From Caprimulgus europaeus (taxonomy: Eukaryota > Chordata > Aves > Caprimulgiformes > Caprimulgidae), in NCBI GenBank assembly GCA_907165065.1, contig OU015525.1:41522037-41586036 (forward strand): a stretch of DNA of 64,000 nt, read 5' to 3'. The first letter of the stretch is position 1; the number at the start of each line of letters is the position of its first letter. Positions 35,615 through 50,400 of the stretch are shown piece after piece. The position numbers and the translations under genes were made by a program. A model generated the notes under the pieces. It was not told where the DNA came from. It saw only the letters and a list, made by a program, of their open reading frames with translations, and ran no database searches.

Positions 35615-38600
35615 AATCATTCGATATTGTAAATTTGATCCCAAGTATAAGACATAATCCTATTATTTTTATTAAGAGCAAAACAAGCACTTTCACTAAG
35701 AGTACTCTTTATAGCATGCTCCAAACTGTGGGCACTGAACTAACTTCTTGCAGTTGCCTGACCTGGGCAATTTGCACACAACTGTGGTTCAAACATACTA
35801 CCCAGAGAAACCACACCTGCTCCACATGTCTCACTAGACAGCATAAAGCCTATTTGCCCTTTGCTCAGCCCAGACTGATCTTATTTGGCAAAAGTACTGG
35901 GATTGCAAAAGGAGTGCACCACGGGCTCAGGGAACTATGGATAAGCTACATGGTGTAGCTCTGGTGCACACACAAAGTCTGCCTGAGCTCCAAGAAGAAA
36001 CCAGGTGAGCGTGGCCAGAGGAGCACACAGTGCATTAACAGACCTGATTCAAGGCAGTGTGTAGAGATTCAGGCTTTGTCACAGTGCTAACCATGTTCAT
36101 ACAGCTTTTGGTCAGGTTGGAAGGTGAGCAGAGTGATTTTGCATCTGCCCCAACTTTTTATTGTAGACATTACTCTGGCTGGACGCAGGCAATGACACTG
36201 GACACGCACAACAACTTCACAGTCCTTGGCACTAAGGGGACCAAATACATGAAAATACTACAAGTATGTCTACATTGCACAGAATAACCTTTCAATTTTG
36301 CACAAAGAGGAAGAACAGCCTCAAAATATGAGGGAGGGAGCATGCCCTTCTCCTCAGTAGCGTGCAGCCCTATAGCCTTCCCCTGAGAGATAGTAGCGAG
36401 AGATAAGAATCACTGCTAGCTGAAGAGATAACTGAGTCTGGCTCTCCCCTTGGTCTCTGCTTACCAGAAATCTACTGCTGGAAAAGCAGTCATGAGTATT
36501 TCTGTGCAAAGCTCCATCTGATAGCACCCCAGATGACCTAAGTCTTTCAGGTATGATGGGCAGAAGAAAACCTGCTCAGGGGATCCAGCAGGCTTAGGTG
36601 GGACACAGGAGCTGAGCTACTCTGTGCTGTGAAGACTGAGGTGTTTCTGATGAATTCCAGGAGCCAAATTTTAAGTGCTTGAATGTCTAGCATAAAAAGT
36701 TCAGGAGCTCCTGGATAGTGCAGTTTGAAGGATCACAGTATTAGCCTGAGGCCCCTGATGTGCCCATGCTGACCTCTGCATATGTGCCACAGTGTGTCAG
36801 GTATCTGGTCCCCATTTGTTGTGGCTTTCATCCAGCTCATGCACGTGGTTTTCCTCTCTGTGGTCTCTTTGGTGCATGAGGTGGTGGAGAGAGTGCTGGA
36901 CTGTGCCCAGGCTTTGCCCCAAGTGGGCTCATAGCACCCAAACACAGCCTACATCTTGCCCTTGCACTATGTCACATCTCTGAAGACTCTTCTAGACATT
37001 CAACTAGCAGCTTTTTTTTACCTTGAGGAGATCATTTATTGGTGAACTTCTGTTTTGCAGTACCTTTTACACCCTAGATGGCTGAGTGGACACGTGTTTC
37101 ACACTAGAAATGCTTCTAGGTTGTTTAGCTCAGCACAAAAACCCCCAAACCCAACACTTTGTTAAAAGGATGTGGACTTTCCTACAGCAGAACAGATCTT
37201 GTATAGAAAAACTACTAGCATGCCTAGGGCTACAGCATGCCCAGATGTAAGATCCAGAAGCAATTGCTTCCAAAGATATCTGAAATAAGTGGCTAAATCT
37301 ACAGAGAGAGAAAATGTTTGTATCCATAGCAGTCATGTCTTTTCTATGAATGCAGCATCTAGTTGCATTGACAAATCCATTGCATTTTAAGTTTATCCCA
37401 AGCATTCCTGGTAAACAGATTTTTGATTACACGTCAAAGGTTCTTAGCTGTTTTTATATTACAGTGCCTTGCATGCAGAAGTTTAGATTTGATCTTTCTA
37501 CTAACTGTACGCTTATCTCACAATTTCTTGTAGATTTCTACCAATGAATACAGCATCTATAACTCTGTTGTAATTATACACAAGCTTCTCTCTTACTTCT
37601 CCAGCTCATGCAAATCACCCCACAAATGTGCTGAAGAGGACTTTTTCCTCTGCATCTTGCATATCTGTCCTCTTTGTTCCAGTATTCAGAGCAGGCCCAT
37701 GGATTACTAATGGGTATGCAAGATCTTCTACATAAGAATTAGATCCTAAGCATTCAGAAGAAAATGTAAGTACAGGAGCCAAGATACGTGCTTAGAGAAG
37801 GTGCCTTTTAATGCATGCACTGATCAGCAATTGGCTTTTTTAAGGATCTCTGGAGTTGACTGGTTTCAGAGACATTTTTCAAAGTCCCCTTAAAAGGATC
37901 ACAAAATGGCAACTTGATCAAAATGAGTGTATTCTTAAATGTTTGAACTAAAAAGGAAAGAAGAAGAAATGCTTTGATTCATGCTGAGTTAGCACTAAGT
38001 TCAGAATATGTATTTCAGTTTGAGCCAAGTGACATTTGGGCTCTTTGGTATGAAGTAGACCTCCAGCTGACCTCAGTTAGGCGCTAGGAAGTGAAGACTT
38101 TCACTACTATGGTCTGAATTAATGTAGTTTTTCACTCAAGGTCAGCAGCCTGATTTTCTCATATTCATACCAGTGTATCCATTTAGAAATCCCACCAAAC
38201 ACCCGCAGTGAGGTCTCTGAGGTAAAACAAATGGTCCCAGGGGACCCCTCACATCTTAAAAAAGCTTTGCAAATGATACGTAGATCAGTGACACTATTCC
38301 CCTAACCGTGCATGAGCAAGGCTTTGCAAGGTCATCTCCATCTCTCCTGTAATGAAATCTGCTCATACCAGATGTGAGAAATCATCTCAGAAGCAGATCA
38401 CTCAGCAATTGGCAGCCAAGTAAAAATTATGACAGAATTTGTTTCAAAAAAATCACTATATGTGAATTGCAGTAATCTGTTGTGATTTTTTTTTTTTTTA
38501 ATTCCCAGATTTAAAAGAATCTGTTCTCATTTTGCATTTTCTGTTTTATCAGAATAAAGAGGAATGGATTAAATGCCTTAATGAAAAGACATAGTTCTAT

Positions 38601-41600
38601 AAACAATCAAGGGAGAGCTTAATAATGTAATGTCTCTGGTACACAAATGGCTCTTTGCCACTTACTCCATTTGGCTTTCTGCTGAGAGCATGGGCTTCAT
38701 GCGAGCTAGTCTAATTGCTACAATTAGCAAAATTAAATGGCTTATTGTATAGTTAGACAATTCTTCCCACATTCTGCATTGTTATACTACAGAATTAGTA
38801 ATTACAGTGTTGGGCTTGTAAATTCAGGGACACGTGTTGAGATTATTTTCATCATGCACCTCTTGAAGGAACCCAACCTAAATAAGCTTGTTTAGATGGA
38901 TGCACAAATGCAATTTACTCTGCTTCCCACCATGCACAGGAGCAAGAGAGGCAGCAGTAGGACCCCAGCAACCTGCTGACGTCTTTTCCTTGGCATTATG
39001 CAGGCAGTGCGGGGGGTACAGAGTAAATCACAGCTTCTCAGTCACTCCGGACTGCACGACTTCAGGGATGGAGTGGAGAAAGGGCAGTGGCTTTGGGAGC
39101 TGAATTACTGGGAGAGCCAACTAAAACTCATACAGTGCTACTTTTAGCACTCTTAAGGAGTTGTATAATCAAATCACAAACACTTCAAAATTGTTTAATT
39201 TGGGTTCTAAAAAAACCCAACAGGCTAGTTGCAAATATTTGCTGACCAATAAAAAAATAAATAAATATATTGTGTGATTGGGAGTCCCTTTCCAAATAAA
39301 AAGCAGCAGTCATACTTCTAGTACCATTCATGGGGAGATAATGATATATTGGCTAGAATATAATATATTTGAAACAAATGTGGGTTTCATAGCTATTCAC
39401 CACATATTAAAAACGGCAGCTCCAATAAAATTTGAATTTACCTCCTCTGCTTAAAAGTTTACAAAACCAGGCAGCTGAGGCCTAGCATTTAATTTTGGAA
39501 GGAAAATTTTCTCAATGTTATAGAAAATCTGTTGATTTGCCAATGAAAACAGTGTTTATATGCCATCAAACCCATATGACCCAAGTACACACACACTGTT
39601 CTAGCACAAGAAGCATATTTAAACTGACATAAACAAAAGTGGAAATGATTTTTTTCATTATTAAATCTGCATTAAAAAAGTATTGCACATATTTTAATTT
39701 TTTTTTCAAAAAAAAAGATTAGCATCTTATAGAACAAATTTATTTAAAAAAAAGACAAAAGGTTTATCTTACATTTTCTTATTTGTTTTCTGAAGGACCA
39801 TGGGTCTGCATTACCTCTATCTAATTGGAGTAGTGATTACTACTTTAATTGTCTTTTCTGTAACATACAAATCCACAACTCTCAAAACTTTAGGACTAAA
39901 TCTTTAACTAGATAAGTTACTGTTAAATATGATGGAAAGTTTGTTTGATTCATTAGAACAATGCTTATATGACTCTGACTTCTAACAAAGAGATGTGATT
40001 GCTTTTCTTTACCAGAATATAATTAGGAAATTTTTCATTTTCATGTTATTCTGAAATTAAATTTGAAAGACCTGATTTTTTCATTATTTCAAAGGCAGAC
40101 AGAAGTTAAAATTTTTTACAATTTTTTTTTTTTTTTTGCTATTGCTGTCTTAATTGAACTTTAGTATTTGATCTTAAAACTGTCTGTGGTAAAAAGAATA
40201 GTGCATATTGATTATTAACTGTCTATAAGGCCATAATGGGATTTCAACATGGACTATGTTTAATCTTGACAAATCCTATAAAAAATTCTTACAGCTTTTA
40301 ATACAACTGTTCACAGCAAAGCAAATTAAGAAACTATCCATGTAGTCATCTGAGCATTAAGATTTCAATGGCCACACTGTTCTCAGTGCAAGTATCACTA
40401 ACGTTACAAACATAACAGAGCAAGATTTGGAGAGAAAATTTTGACTTGGTATAAAAGGAGTTCTCTCCCTTTCTCAAACAGCCAGGTTGAATTCTGAAGA
40501 CGAGCTGTGTAGATGCAGTGCCATGTATGGTGCTATGCATTGAGAACCTGCAGTAATTTGTTGAAGGTAAATTTACAAACACTATCAAAAAAGAATTAAA
40601 AATACTGGGAGAGTAAAGAAAATAAATACTAGATATTAAACACCACATGGATAAATAATGCCCTGTGTCCTTCCTTCCAAAACCAAACAAGAGCAAATCA
40701 AACAAACTCACCCCAAACCTTCTTCAGAAACCTTGCAATGCAAGCACTGGACCAGACTGTAACCCTTTCAATTCTGTATGAAGCAACATTACCCCAGTCC
40801 TGCAAGCCCTGATCAAAGGGTTTGAAAGCGCTGCCCACTGTGCCTCACTCGTGCTAAGATCTCTGAGTTGGTACAGCAGCAGCAAACACATCGAACTGTT
40901 TCCAAAAGAAACCCTCCCATCTTGGATTACAAAGTTTATAATTTGCCTTGTTTGTAAAGAAAAACAGCAATTGCCTTGTGTGAGCTGGTGTTTGATTCTG
41001 GAGTGAAGGCTCTACTGAATTTGACAGGACAAAGGACTTGCTTCCAAAATATTTTTTCAGTAGTTCTTGCAAGGGTATATTTTCTGACGAAATATGGGTG
41101 CTTTCTGTGAGTAATCAGCTGTACCTCCATGGAGAGAAGGACAATCAGTTTGTACAAAGATTCAAGTTTGGACTATCAAATAATTATTTTATTCAAAAAA
41201 TTTCTAAAGAGGCAGTTGGCCACTGCTTAATTTGAAAATACCTAAGAAACCCTTGAAGCACAGGTGTTTTCTGAACTGTGTAGAGTTCCCTCTGACTTGC
41301 AGATTCCTGCACTTCCACAGTCGTTTTGCTTTGAGGAACTTGCTCCAGCAAAGAACAGGTATCGAACATTTCACTAATAAAAAAAGTCAACATTAAAAAT
41401 GGCTAATTGAACGCATACAAATAAACACAGGCTGTGTAACCTTGGCCATGTCACAGTACAAAAATTAATAACAGGAAAGACTGAAATTTACCCAGCAGCA
41501 TATACAGCAGTGACTACACTGGATATACCTGACAGTGAAGGTTACAATACCAATCATCAGGTCTTCTCCATCCTGACAATGCCATTTACAACAGTAACTC

Positions 41601-43476
41601 TTCAGCTCTGCTTCGCACTCCTAAAAATGGATGGAAACAGTTATAGCAAATTGTTTCTTATGGAACTGCTTGGTGTCTTTACAAGCCACTCACATTTGAA
41701 GCAGGATCCATGGTTTGTAGCGTATTCTAAAAGTACCCATGTAGGCTTTCATATGGCATTACACTGCAAAACAAATCCAGAATGTGTGAAAACCAGGTTT
41801 ATATCAACCTGCAGAAGCCAGTTGATAAAATTCATGGACCAATTCTTAAAATCTAAGCTATAAAGAGAATGAAATGTATTAAAAGATTTAAGGTTTATAA
41901 AAAGTAACCTTTTAATACCATATTTTTACTTTACAAAAATATTGAAATAATTCATGAGTTTTTCACTCTGCACCAGCTTTAAAAAAAATACTATCAAATT
42001 TTGTCTTGCACCTTTAATGCATCTGAAAGCACCATCAGGGGATACTTTTAACATAAAGGAGAATACTATTGACTAGATTTAGGGAGGTATTTAAAACCCA
42101 AAAGCTTGCAGCAAAAGCACTCTATTACAAGAGATTCAACGTAATTTTTAGACGTATCTGGACACAGGTCTTGAACAGGCAGAAGAGGGTCTTCCACGTA
42201 ACTTGCTCATATTATACTTCGGTGAATATACTTACTAAGAGGTGGCTGAAAGCCTTTAAAAGATATCACTTTCACCTTAGGTGGGAAAAATCAGAGCTGT
42301 CTCTACACATTGAGAACTTGATTGGTGTTTCCTGCTTCTTGTTCTGGTAGGGCTCATGCCACTCATTATCTGTCCCTCAGGCAATATTAACCTTGCAGTT
42401 ATACAATGTTTGGCACTAGAAGGGTACGGCATGTCACAGTCTCTTGTCACCCCTGCATACATTCACACACTGAATCATGCATTCTCAGTCCTGATACAGA
42501 GAAGTTTCAATGTGTTCATCTCCTTGTAATTTCTTCCGAAATATCTGAATGGGGAGCTCCAAAAAGTTTTGAATATGAAAACTATACTTCCCTGTTCTTT
42601 TACTTTTTTTTTCTTTTTTAATTTTTTTTTTTTTTTGCAAATTGAACACTGAATCATGATTATCATTTAATTTACATCACTACGTGCTAGAGCTCCTTAT
42701 TTCTCCTGAAAACCAGAAGTGAGCTGCATAGGATTTCTGTTGAAAGTAACATAAAGAAATTAAATCACATTTGAAAAGATTTTGAAATTCCACAGAAAAC
42801 AAACAGTTCTGGTAGTGCTGATGTTTATGACCTAATTAATAAGAATTTAGTTTATTTTCCATTGACAGCCTTACAAACATGGTGATGTATCTTTTTAATT
42901 AAGAACTATTTTGCAAACCTATTCTAACCTGAATGGTTGATTTATGGGAGTGTTGAAGACTACTATGCTCCTATTTTTTTCCCAGAAAACAGTTTTCATA
43001 ACAGCAACATTGAGTGCTACAGTTCTGTTAATTCTGGAAAGGTTTTGTTTGTTTGTTTTTTGCCATTGATTATACAAATATCAATCATTCATTTCTAAAA
43101 TAAGATGCACTACTGGCTAAAGTGGAAAGCTCTGGTTAGAGCCTTCCTATTGGTTTGATTCTAAGTACTGTGCAGCCAGAGTTTCATAGCAGCAAGGAGT
43201 TGTGGGTGAGTTTCCCCAGCTGAAGTAACTGATCTGTATGAGTGGGTCAGGGTCTGGGTTTTTTTGAGGCTTTCAGGTGATGCTGCTGTATCAGTGTCCT
43301 GCAGACAGACTATACACAGTAGATCAAATGATAATCATGATGATATCCAGACTAAGAACACTACAGCTTGCTGCTCTACTTGTAGTATGCAGTTTAGTTA
43401 TTCCTACAGCCCTACTGTCAACCCTTAATTTGGACTGAAACGTTGGAGCTTCTTCAAGCTGTGTTTTTGTGTTTTT

Positions 43477-44423
43477 TTACAATGTGGTTTCATATTCCAA
43501 GCGCTCCTGGATAAGAGCATCATCTTTATACTGTAGCCGTGGAGGAGCAGGGGAACATTCAAATGCTAAGATGGCCTTCCTCAGGCTCCTGTCCAACACG
43601 TGTCTCTCCCACGCTGGGTATCTGTTCCTGAACAGATCGATTTTAATGACAGACTCCTCAATCCTTGGTGGTCGGGATGAAGGCGTGGACGGTGCGGTGG
43701 GTCTCACCTGAAAGACGGGCACACACCCATCCCTCTCTGCGAATTTTTGATCCCGCTCGCTTGTGACACTCCGGTTGTTGGAGATGGACCGTAGAGTGTT
43801 TGTTGCCACTTCTGGGGGTAGGGTGAAGGCAGCGGCAGGGTCCTCACAAGCACAGCTTGGTGACTGCCCAAACCTTGGTCCATTGGGGTGAAAGAAGGCA
43901 TAGTACATGAGCATAAAAACAATGCCTGTTAAAAAGCTGCTGAACACTACACACAGTGCTGGTATGGCAAATGCATCAGAGATGGGTGGGGCCTTGTACA
44001 GATACCAGAGAGCGCTCAAGGCGGTGTTTTCTAAAAGGATCACAAAATAGTAAATGAAAAGCCTACAGCGTGTCCTTCCTTCCTTGACATTGAACCAGCT
44101 GAAGATATAGATTATCCCAACAACCATGTCGAAAACGATCTCCTCCCATTTAGTGATGCAAAACTCTGTCTCGCAGTGGACGATCCAGAAGGTCATGATG
44201 CACCAGTGCAGCACGATGAAGATCCCAAAGTACAGCTGGAAAACCGAGGCAAACAGAGCAAAAGTAATAACCCTTGCTGCAATTGTGAAGAAATGCCAGC
44301 AAAACTGGATTATAACAGCCATGTAACTGATGGGTTTCTTGTCATCACGGGAGTCACGGAGGGCCTTTTGGTAGGAAGCCAAAGCCCAAGCCAGGGATAC
44401 AAGAGATGCTGCAGCAGTAAGAC
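43477..44423 (-). CDS. XKR4: XKR4, terminal coding exon
   Basis: XKR4 is a plasma-membrane XK-family phospholipid scramblase. In mammals XKR4, XKR8 and XKR9 expose phosphatidylserine after caspases cleave the C-terminal tail. The exon starts after CTGTTTCCTCCTAG (minus strand) with two bases of a split codon and encodes 314 residues, about half of the roughly 650-residue human protein. It begins [20 protein letters not shown], then RDSRDDKKP. About six hydrophobic segments follow at residues 1-16, 31-56, 58-80, 96-113, 120-142 and 150-175. A polar cytosolic tail follows, with conserved-looking [14 protein letters not shown] and an end [10 protein letters not shown]. The stop is TAA at 43477-43479. 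The frame is intact. The N-terminal exons lie beyond the right edge. The gene converges on TMEM68. Confidence 0.96.
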
Positions 44424-47400
44424 CTAGGAGGAAACAGGAGATGCAGTTAAGGCATTATCAGTATATCAGCACTTAACTGAAACCGGTGAGATCCTTGCTG
44501 CTTTAAATGCACTCCTCACCACTCACATAGTAAAATTTCTTACTTCTTTAGCTCAGCCAGCACTGAGAAATGGACCTCTACTTCCGAGATTTCATCCCCT
44601 TACAAGCACACTGGTGTGCTGGATACACACAAAAAACAGCAGCTTGCTGTTAGCAAGCTACACTCTGAAACGCTTCTCTAGCAGTTTTAGCAGGACCCAT
44701 TGCGGTTATTGTTTTGAAGAAAGAATATGAATTTTCTGACCTTGATAGAAGCCTAATATAAAGCAACCAAGTCTTTCTAATTAAAATATCAACCTTGTAT
44801 AAATATAAACTAAATCAATAGCAATGTAAGCATAAATCTACATTTTAAAAATAAATTAAAGTAACTCTTGTTATATCAAAGTTTAAACTAGCTGCCTTAC
44901 TCTTGCTGAGGGAAAAATATTGCCCATTTTGATATTTCCACCACTTTTAAACAGAATTTTAATAAGTAGAAAATGTCAAAACTTTTATTCTCTTCCAGTT
45001 GGGAATTCATTTTAGAAACGTTGGAATCCTCAATGAATTAAAATTCAGAGTATAGAGCCTTTTAAAGCAGAGAGTTATGACTTACTGTTGATATAGCCAT
45101 TCTGTCTCCCGTATATCACAGAATTGTCTATTTATAAGACCCTGAACTATAATATTTCTGGAAAAACTGTCAAATATGTTTCACAAAAAGAACTGAATAT
45201 AAAAAGATTTCTCATAAGATTTACAAACATTATTTTTGTGAAAATAATTCCCATTCACTTGAAAATACAACAAATATAAAATATTTTTTTTAAAAAAAAC
45301 TTTCTACATTTATTTTGAATGTGTATTTTTCTTTTTTCCTCAAGGGAGTTTGATTGTTGTTGGTAAGTAAATTAAAAAAAAAAAAAGTTGCTTTGCAACT
45401 GAATCTAATTTTTAAACTAATCTGTTACTTCCATATACTACCAGAAAAATACCTTACATTCCCATTTAAGAAGTGATATAGTCCATCATAATTATTCAAA
45501 TGCTTAACATTTACATAGTATTCTGTTAGAAATGAATGATAATTCTTCTTTACTAGAAGATTAATTTTTATTTACTTACAACTTGTATCAAGCTGCTTTG
45601 GAATGGAAATGGAAATTCAATTGAAATGCAAAAACCCAGTCTTTTAAGTGTATTTATTATTTAAATAAAATTGCAATAAATATGCTGTATGCAGTGGAAA
45701 AATGTATCAAACATTTTATACTTAAAACAGGTTTATTACCGAAGCAAATTTTATATATAGTTAATGAATGAATTCATAAGTCTCAGCATCCCAGACTGAG
45801 AATTTATTCATAGACCATTTAAAAATAATGATGCTTCAGCTTACTCTATTTCTAAGCAGTTCCTTAACTTTGAACTAGTTATTGAAGTAAATCAAACTCA
45901 AATGAAGAAAACATGTCTTTTGTCTGCTGTTAAAAGCTAACTAATTACTTCAACAACCTTTGGCTCTGGATGCATGAACAATGTTTTCTTTCCCTGTTCA
46001 ATAGCTTTCTTCAGAAGCAAACCATCAAGAATATGTTTCTTAAATATTATAAATTTTATGCAAATTTTGTTAATACAGAGTGGTAAGTTTAAGCTTAAAC
46101 ACATGGTTTTACTCGCTTTTGAAAAAAAAGGTTTTTTAAAAACAGAAAAATGTTGGTTATGGATATAATATCTGATTCTGAAGGAAAAAAAAAATCTATT
46201 TAAGCAATCCACCTGGCTTAACAGACAAAGATTTTGCTCAGTAGGTAGTACAGAGGGATTAATTGCTTTCAGGAGGGACTGTGTTTGCCAGCATTTCTCC
46301 CTCAGTCACTGGCAGGGTGCTAATTATGCTGTGAGCTCCCAGGAATGCATGAATTAAAAAAAACTTTGTTTTAAAAATAAAAATGCTAACAAATAATCAA
46401 CACAAACATAGAACAAACTTAGGATTCCAGGGAACATTTTCAATAAAACTTCATAATTTTTCTTCCCATGCAGATGCCTGGATGTCAAAACACCAATATT
46501 GCTTCTGGAATCCTCCTTCACAGAGGGAATAAACTACCAGAGATAAAGACAGGAAGGAGACATGGTATAAATTGTTATTTTCATTTCTGATATGCACATT
46601 TGCTTTTCACGCTGGGCTGCCTTTCAGTGACCATTATCTCTGGAGATAACAGTAACAGTTGAAAACGTAAGTTCTCGTTTTCCTGTAAGTATGTTTTAAG
46701 TATTGAAAAACCTCAGTTCATTTCCCTTACGAAATGAAAAGTTTGGAAAGGTAGATGAATAGGATAAAAGATAAGAGAGTCTTTCAATACAAATGAGCCA
46801 CTCCAAGCAAGAGCTCAAAAACAGCATTATCAGCGCAGGAAAGAATAATGTGAGAGAGAAATCCATGTATTTTCTTTGCAAATCTAACTTTAATGACTTC
46901 ACACGCTCCCCCAGAGGGTTGTAGAGATATCATCAGTTTTGCATTAGGAGGTGTAAAATCATTCAATAAAGCACACAGACTATTCCAAATAAAATGTCAA
47001 GATTCATAGGAATTTCCAAGGTTCTAACGCTAATTAATTCATAGTCATTGTCTGGGACAGAAAGAAGCAAGTACAATAGCAACATAATTCTGTTATTTAA
47101 ATAGTCATTAATATGGAAACATCCTTTGCTTTTACAGAACAAACTCATGGATCCTGGCATACGTGAGAGAAAAGGAGACAAGGGAATGTACAAAAGGGAA
47201 GAACTGCCAGTTAAATTATTATGTATCTACTCTTGTGCTATTGGCAGTGATGTTGGGGATATAGAGCTAAGACAAGGCTAAATGCTTCATGGGCACCATC
47301 CACTTTTCTTTAAATAACAAGCACTAAAAAATTATTAAAAGCACAATTAATAATGAGAGCAATAATGTAGAAGTGATGCAAATGGCAGTTTGCTAATAAA

Positions 47401-50400
47401 GAAATGTCACTATATAAATAATTCACTGGGAATGGTTAGAGATAAAGTGAATTACTGTAGCACTGAATAGCTAATTCATTAATTGGAACACAGTGATACA
47501 TTTGCTGAGTATGTATTTGTAGAAACCTCTTTGTCCATATTGCAAAAGAAGAACTAAAATGTATTTCTGTTACCAGCAAAACAAAACTGGCATTAACATG
47601 TCACCAAGAAAAAAAGAATAGAACGTCCTATAGACCTGATGGAAAACAAAAAATTTCTTACAGTGCAGGTGGTTTAACTTCAACAGTCAGGAAGGCTTAT
47701 TTGCCATTCAGAAATGAACAGAGAAGATTGGACCGTGATCTGTGGAGCCACCGTTCATGAAAAACAAGCACCAGCTTTCCTGCTTGCTCAGCTGCAGCCT
47801 TTACACTGCTTCTTCATGCACTGCAGCAGCTTTCTGGTGTATTTGACAGTCTTGAGTCTTGTATTTAGGGTCTTGATCTTGGAAATTAAAATAAACTAGC
47901 CATTCTCAGTGAATATATAATCAAGAAACCATATGCTCAACTGTTGCAAACTGTTAAAAGTACAAGAAAGCAGGAATTCTTTGAAAAAACATGAAAACAT
48001 GTGCCTGTTTCTTCCTTTTCTAAATCTGAACCTTCAAGTTCTTCTGCAGTATGTGATTTGGTATCAAATTTGGGCACCTGAAAAACTCTGAACAGCAGTT
48101 AGTTGGAAGTGTACCTACCCACCACCTACGTAGCTTAGCCCATCGACACCAGTCTCAATAGTGAGACTAACTAATAATGCATTGTATTAGAACAACTTTC
48201 TGCCAGGAACTAATTAGAATCTGTTTTGAATGAAAAAGACAATTTAACCTCTTTTATTCTGCTAACGGTTTGCATTACTTAATTATATTGTTTGTATAAA
48301 GGAATGACAACTTTGTAATTACAGATGAGATTCAGATGTCCTTAAGACAGTGTACTTCCTGTCTGAAAACTAAGAACAGAATTGCCTTGATTGAATTATA
48401 ATTTTAACTTCCTTCCCTGGAAACAATTCATTTCTCTGTATATAAGAAATGTTCTTGCATTTTATAGAGCATGGCATATCTGTACTGGTATTTCATACAT
48501 AATACGTAATACACTGCAATGAGCTACAGCTCATTAAAGACAAGATAAAAAACCACAAACATGACTTTCACAAACGAAAGCAAACATACGAGGGAAAAGA
48601 GAATGTATACAGAGATCGATATATTCACAAATGTAATATTATTTCAGGGAAGCAAGCTCAAATAGCTACAGGAGAGCCAGTGAAGTTCTCCTCAACTGTA
48701 TTTGTGAGAAATCTGACTGAAATGTTAATGAGTAATCCAAACAGAATTGGTCACAACAGGCAAGGGTTTTCCATATTGCACCTCTGCTTGGCAAGTCACA
48801 ACTTAATTGTATCCTGCTGACACCTCTGCCTTGGCATTAGGGTTCACCCGAACATGCACAACGTATTTAACTTTGAGGAAAGCAAGTAAATGTCTAAGCA
48901 GCATATATGATTTATTAGATTGTATTTTTTTCCCACTCCCACAATATAACCTTTCGACTGGAATGTAACTGAAAGAAATATGGGTCTCATTCTCACACTA
49001 ATTTTGTCTTACTCGAGATTTTTACTTGAGAGAGTAAAGGCATATTCAGGTCCATAAACTATTTTTTTTCTAATCACATCAGTCCATAAACCCTATCTAG
49101 AATAAGTACAGGACACCTCAGGTCAGCTGAAAACCCTAGAAATGAATGAACTGACCAAAGAAAGTGTTCCTTGACGTTAAACCTGATTTCAGAAATCAAA
49201 TTCTGCCAAGGCTTCTGTCTCTGCTTCAACCTCCTTTTAAAGCTTGTACTCATCTCATCATTTCCAGCAGTAAATTAATGTAAAAGCAGGAATACCAAAT
49301 GCAGCAGGATATGTGGTCATGACAACATTGCCTAGGATCTGGGACTATGACAGATTTTTTAAGAAAGTCTATTTTTATGAGCTTCCTACCCAGCTGGAAA
49401 AGCGACATTATATGTATCCAAGCTTCCAGGTGTTTTTCTGAACCACAGCCAATGATCTCTAATGCCCCCTTAAGGCATTAATCCTGTAGGAAACAGCATA
49501 TCATGACTGTATCCCTCCAGTTTCAGAAAATGGCTTGCTCTCTTTACAGTTTCTGCCATGCTGCTCTGCAAGAATAGCCACAAGCTTGATGTTCATGTGT
49601 CTATCCTAGCAAAAACAGTAAAATGTGGAGGCCTTGCAGGCAGCTTGACAATAGTCTGTGGGTTTCTGCACTAGTTCTTTTATTCCCATAGTCATATGGC
49701 AATGCACGACATGGGATACGTACCATGCTTCCACATGTGGTTTAGTTCACAGGATGCTTTCCATGCTTTGTGGGCAGCTTTTGATCATATCAGAGACTGT
49801 GTTCTCAGTATGTGTTTCATGCTCATGGGTCTCATTCCCCGACCAATACTGTGAGATGAAACCTAAAGATGAAGCTTACTTTTTAATGCTTTCCTATTAT
49901 CTAAAGGGGTAACAGTATAAACTCTTGCCCTCTTTCCTTCCTTGATGAATGCAGACATAGCCTGCTGGGGTAAGCTGTAGCACTGTACTTAAGTATCCAT
50001 ACTGGAAGCCATCCTTACAGCCTTAAGTGTCTATCATCAGGTTTCATAGTCAGGGACATTTCAGGTACAAGGATCCTTGCTGACAGCCTTTGCGGGCACA
50101 TTCCTTTGTTCAGAAGAGAGAAGCACTGCTAACTTAATGTCTGCAGCCAGATCCGACCCTCTAAAATATGCTGTACGCTGATATTAACATATCATTCTGT
50201 ACTCCAAGGTTTGTGGCCTTGTTGCCCAGGGTCTTTCTCCATAAGCATGTTGCCAAGGTAATTGTATTACTTTCCCACATCAGCAAGTTTGTCTTGTTAT
50301 ATTAGCTGTCCTAAAGCATAGCCAAAAGCTTTCTGCACAATTGAAACAAGCTGCTTGAGGTCAGAAAGGGACTTTTTGCTTCTCTCTTTGGGGACACTAG

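Larger units (their letters stand above)
26350..43476 (-). other. XKR4: Possible very long XKR4 3' UTR (or repeat-free intergenic DNA)
   Basis: From the XKR4 stop at 43477 down to a minus-strand AATAAA at 26366-26371, I see no CR1 or LTR copy, only low-complexity tracts. Much of it is AT-rich, including 39150-43476 and 26370-27680. My recollection is that mammalian XKR4 has an unusually long terminal exon, which would fit about 17 kb here, but I cannot verify transcription. A GC-richer patch at 27700-28330 has only chance frames. A short proximal UTR is also possible (minus AATAAA at 42851-42856). Confidence 0.4.
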
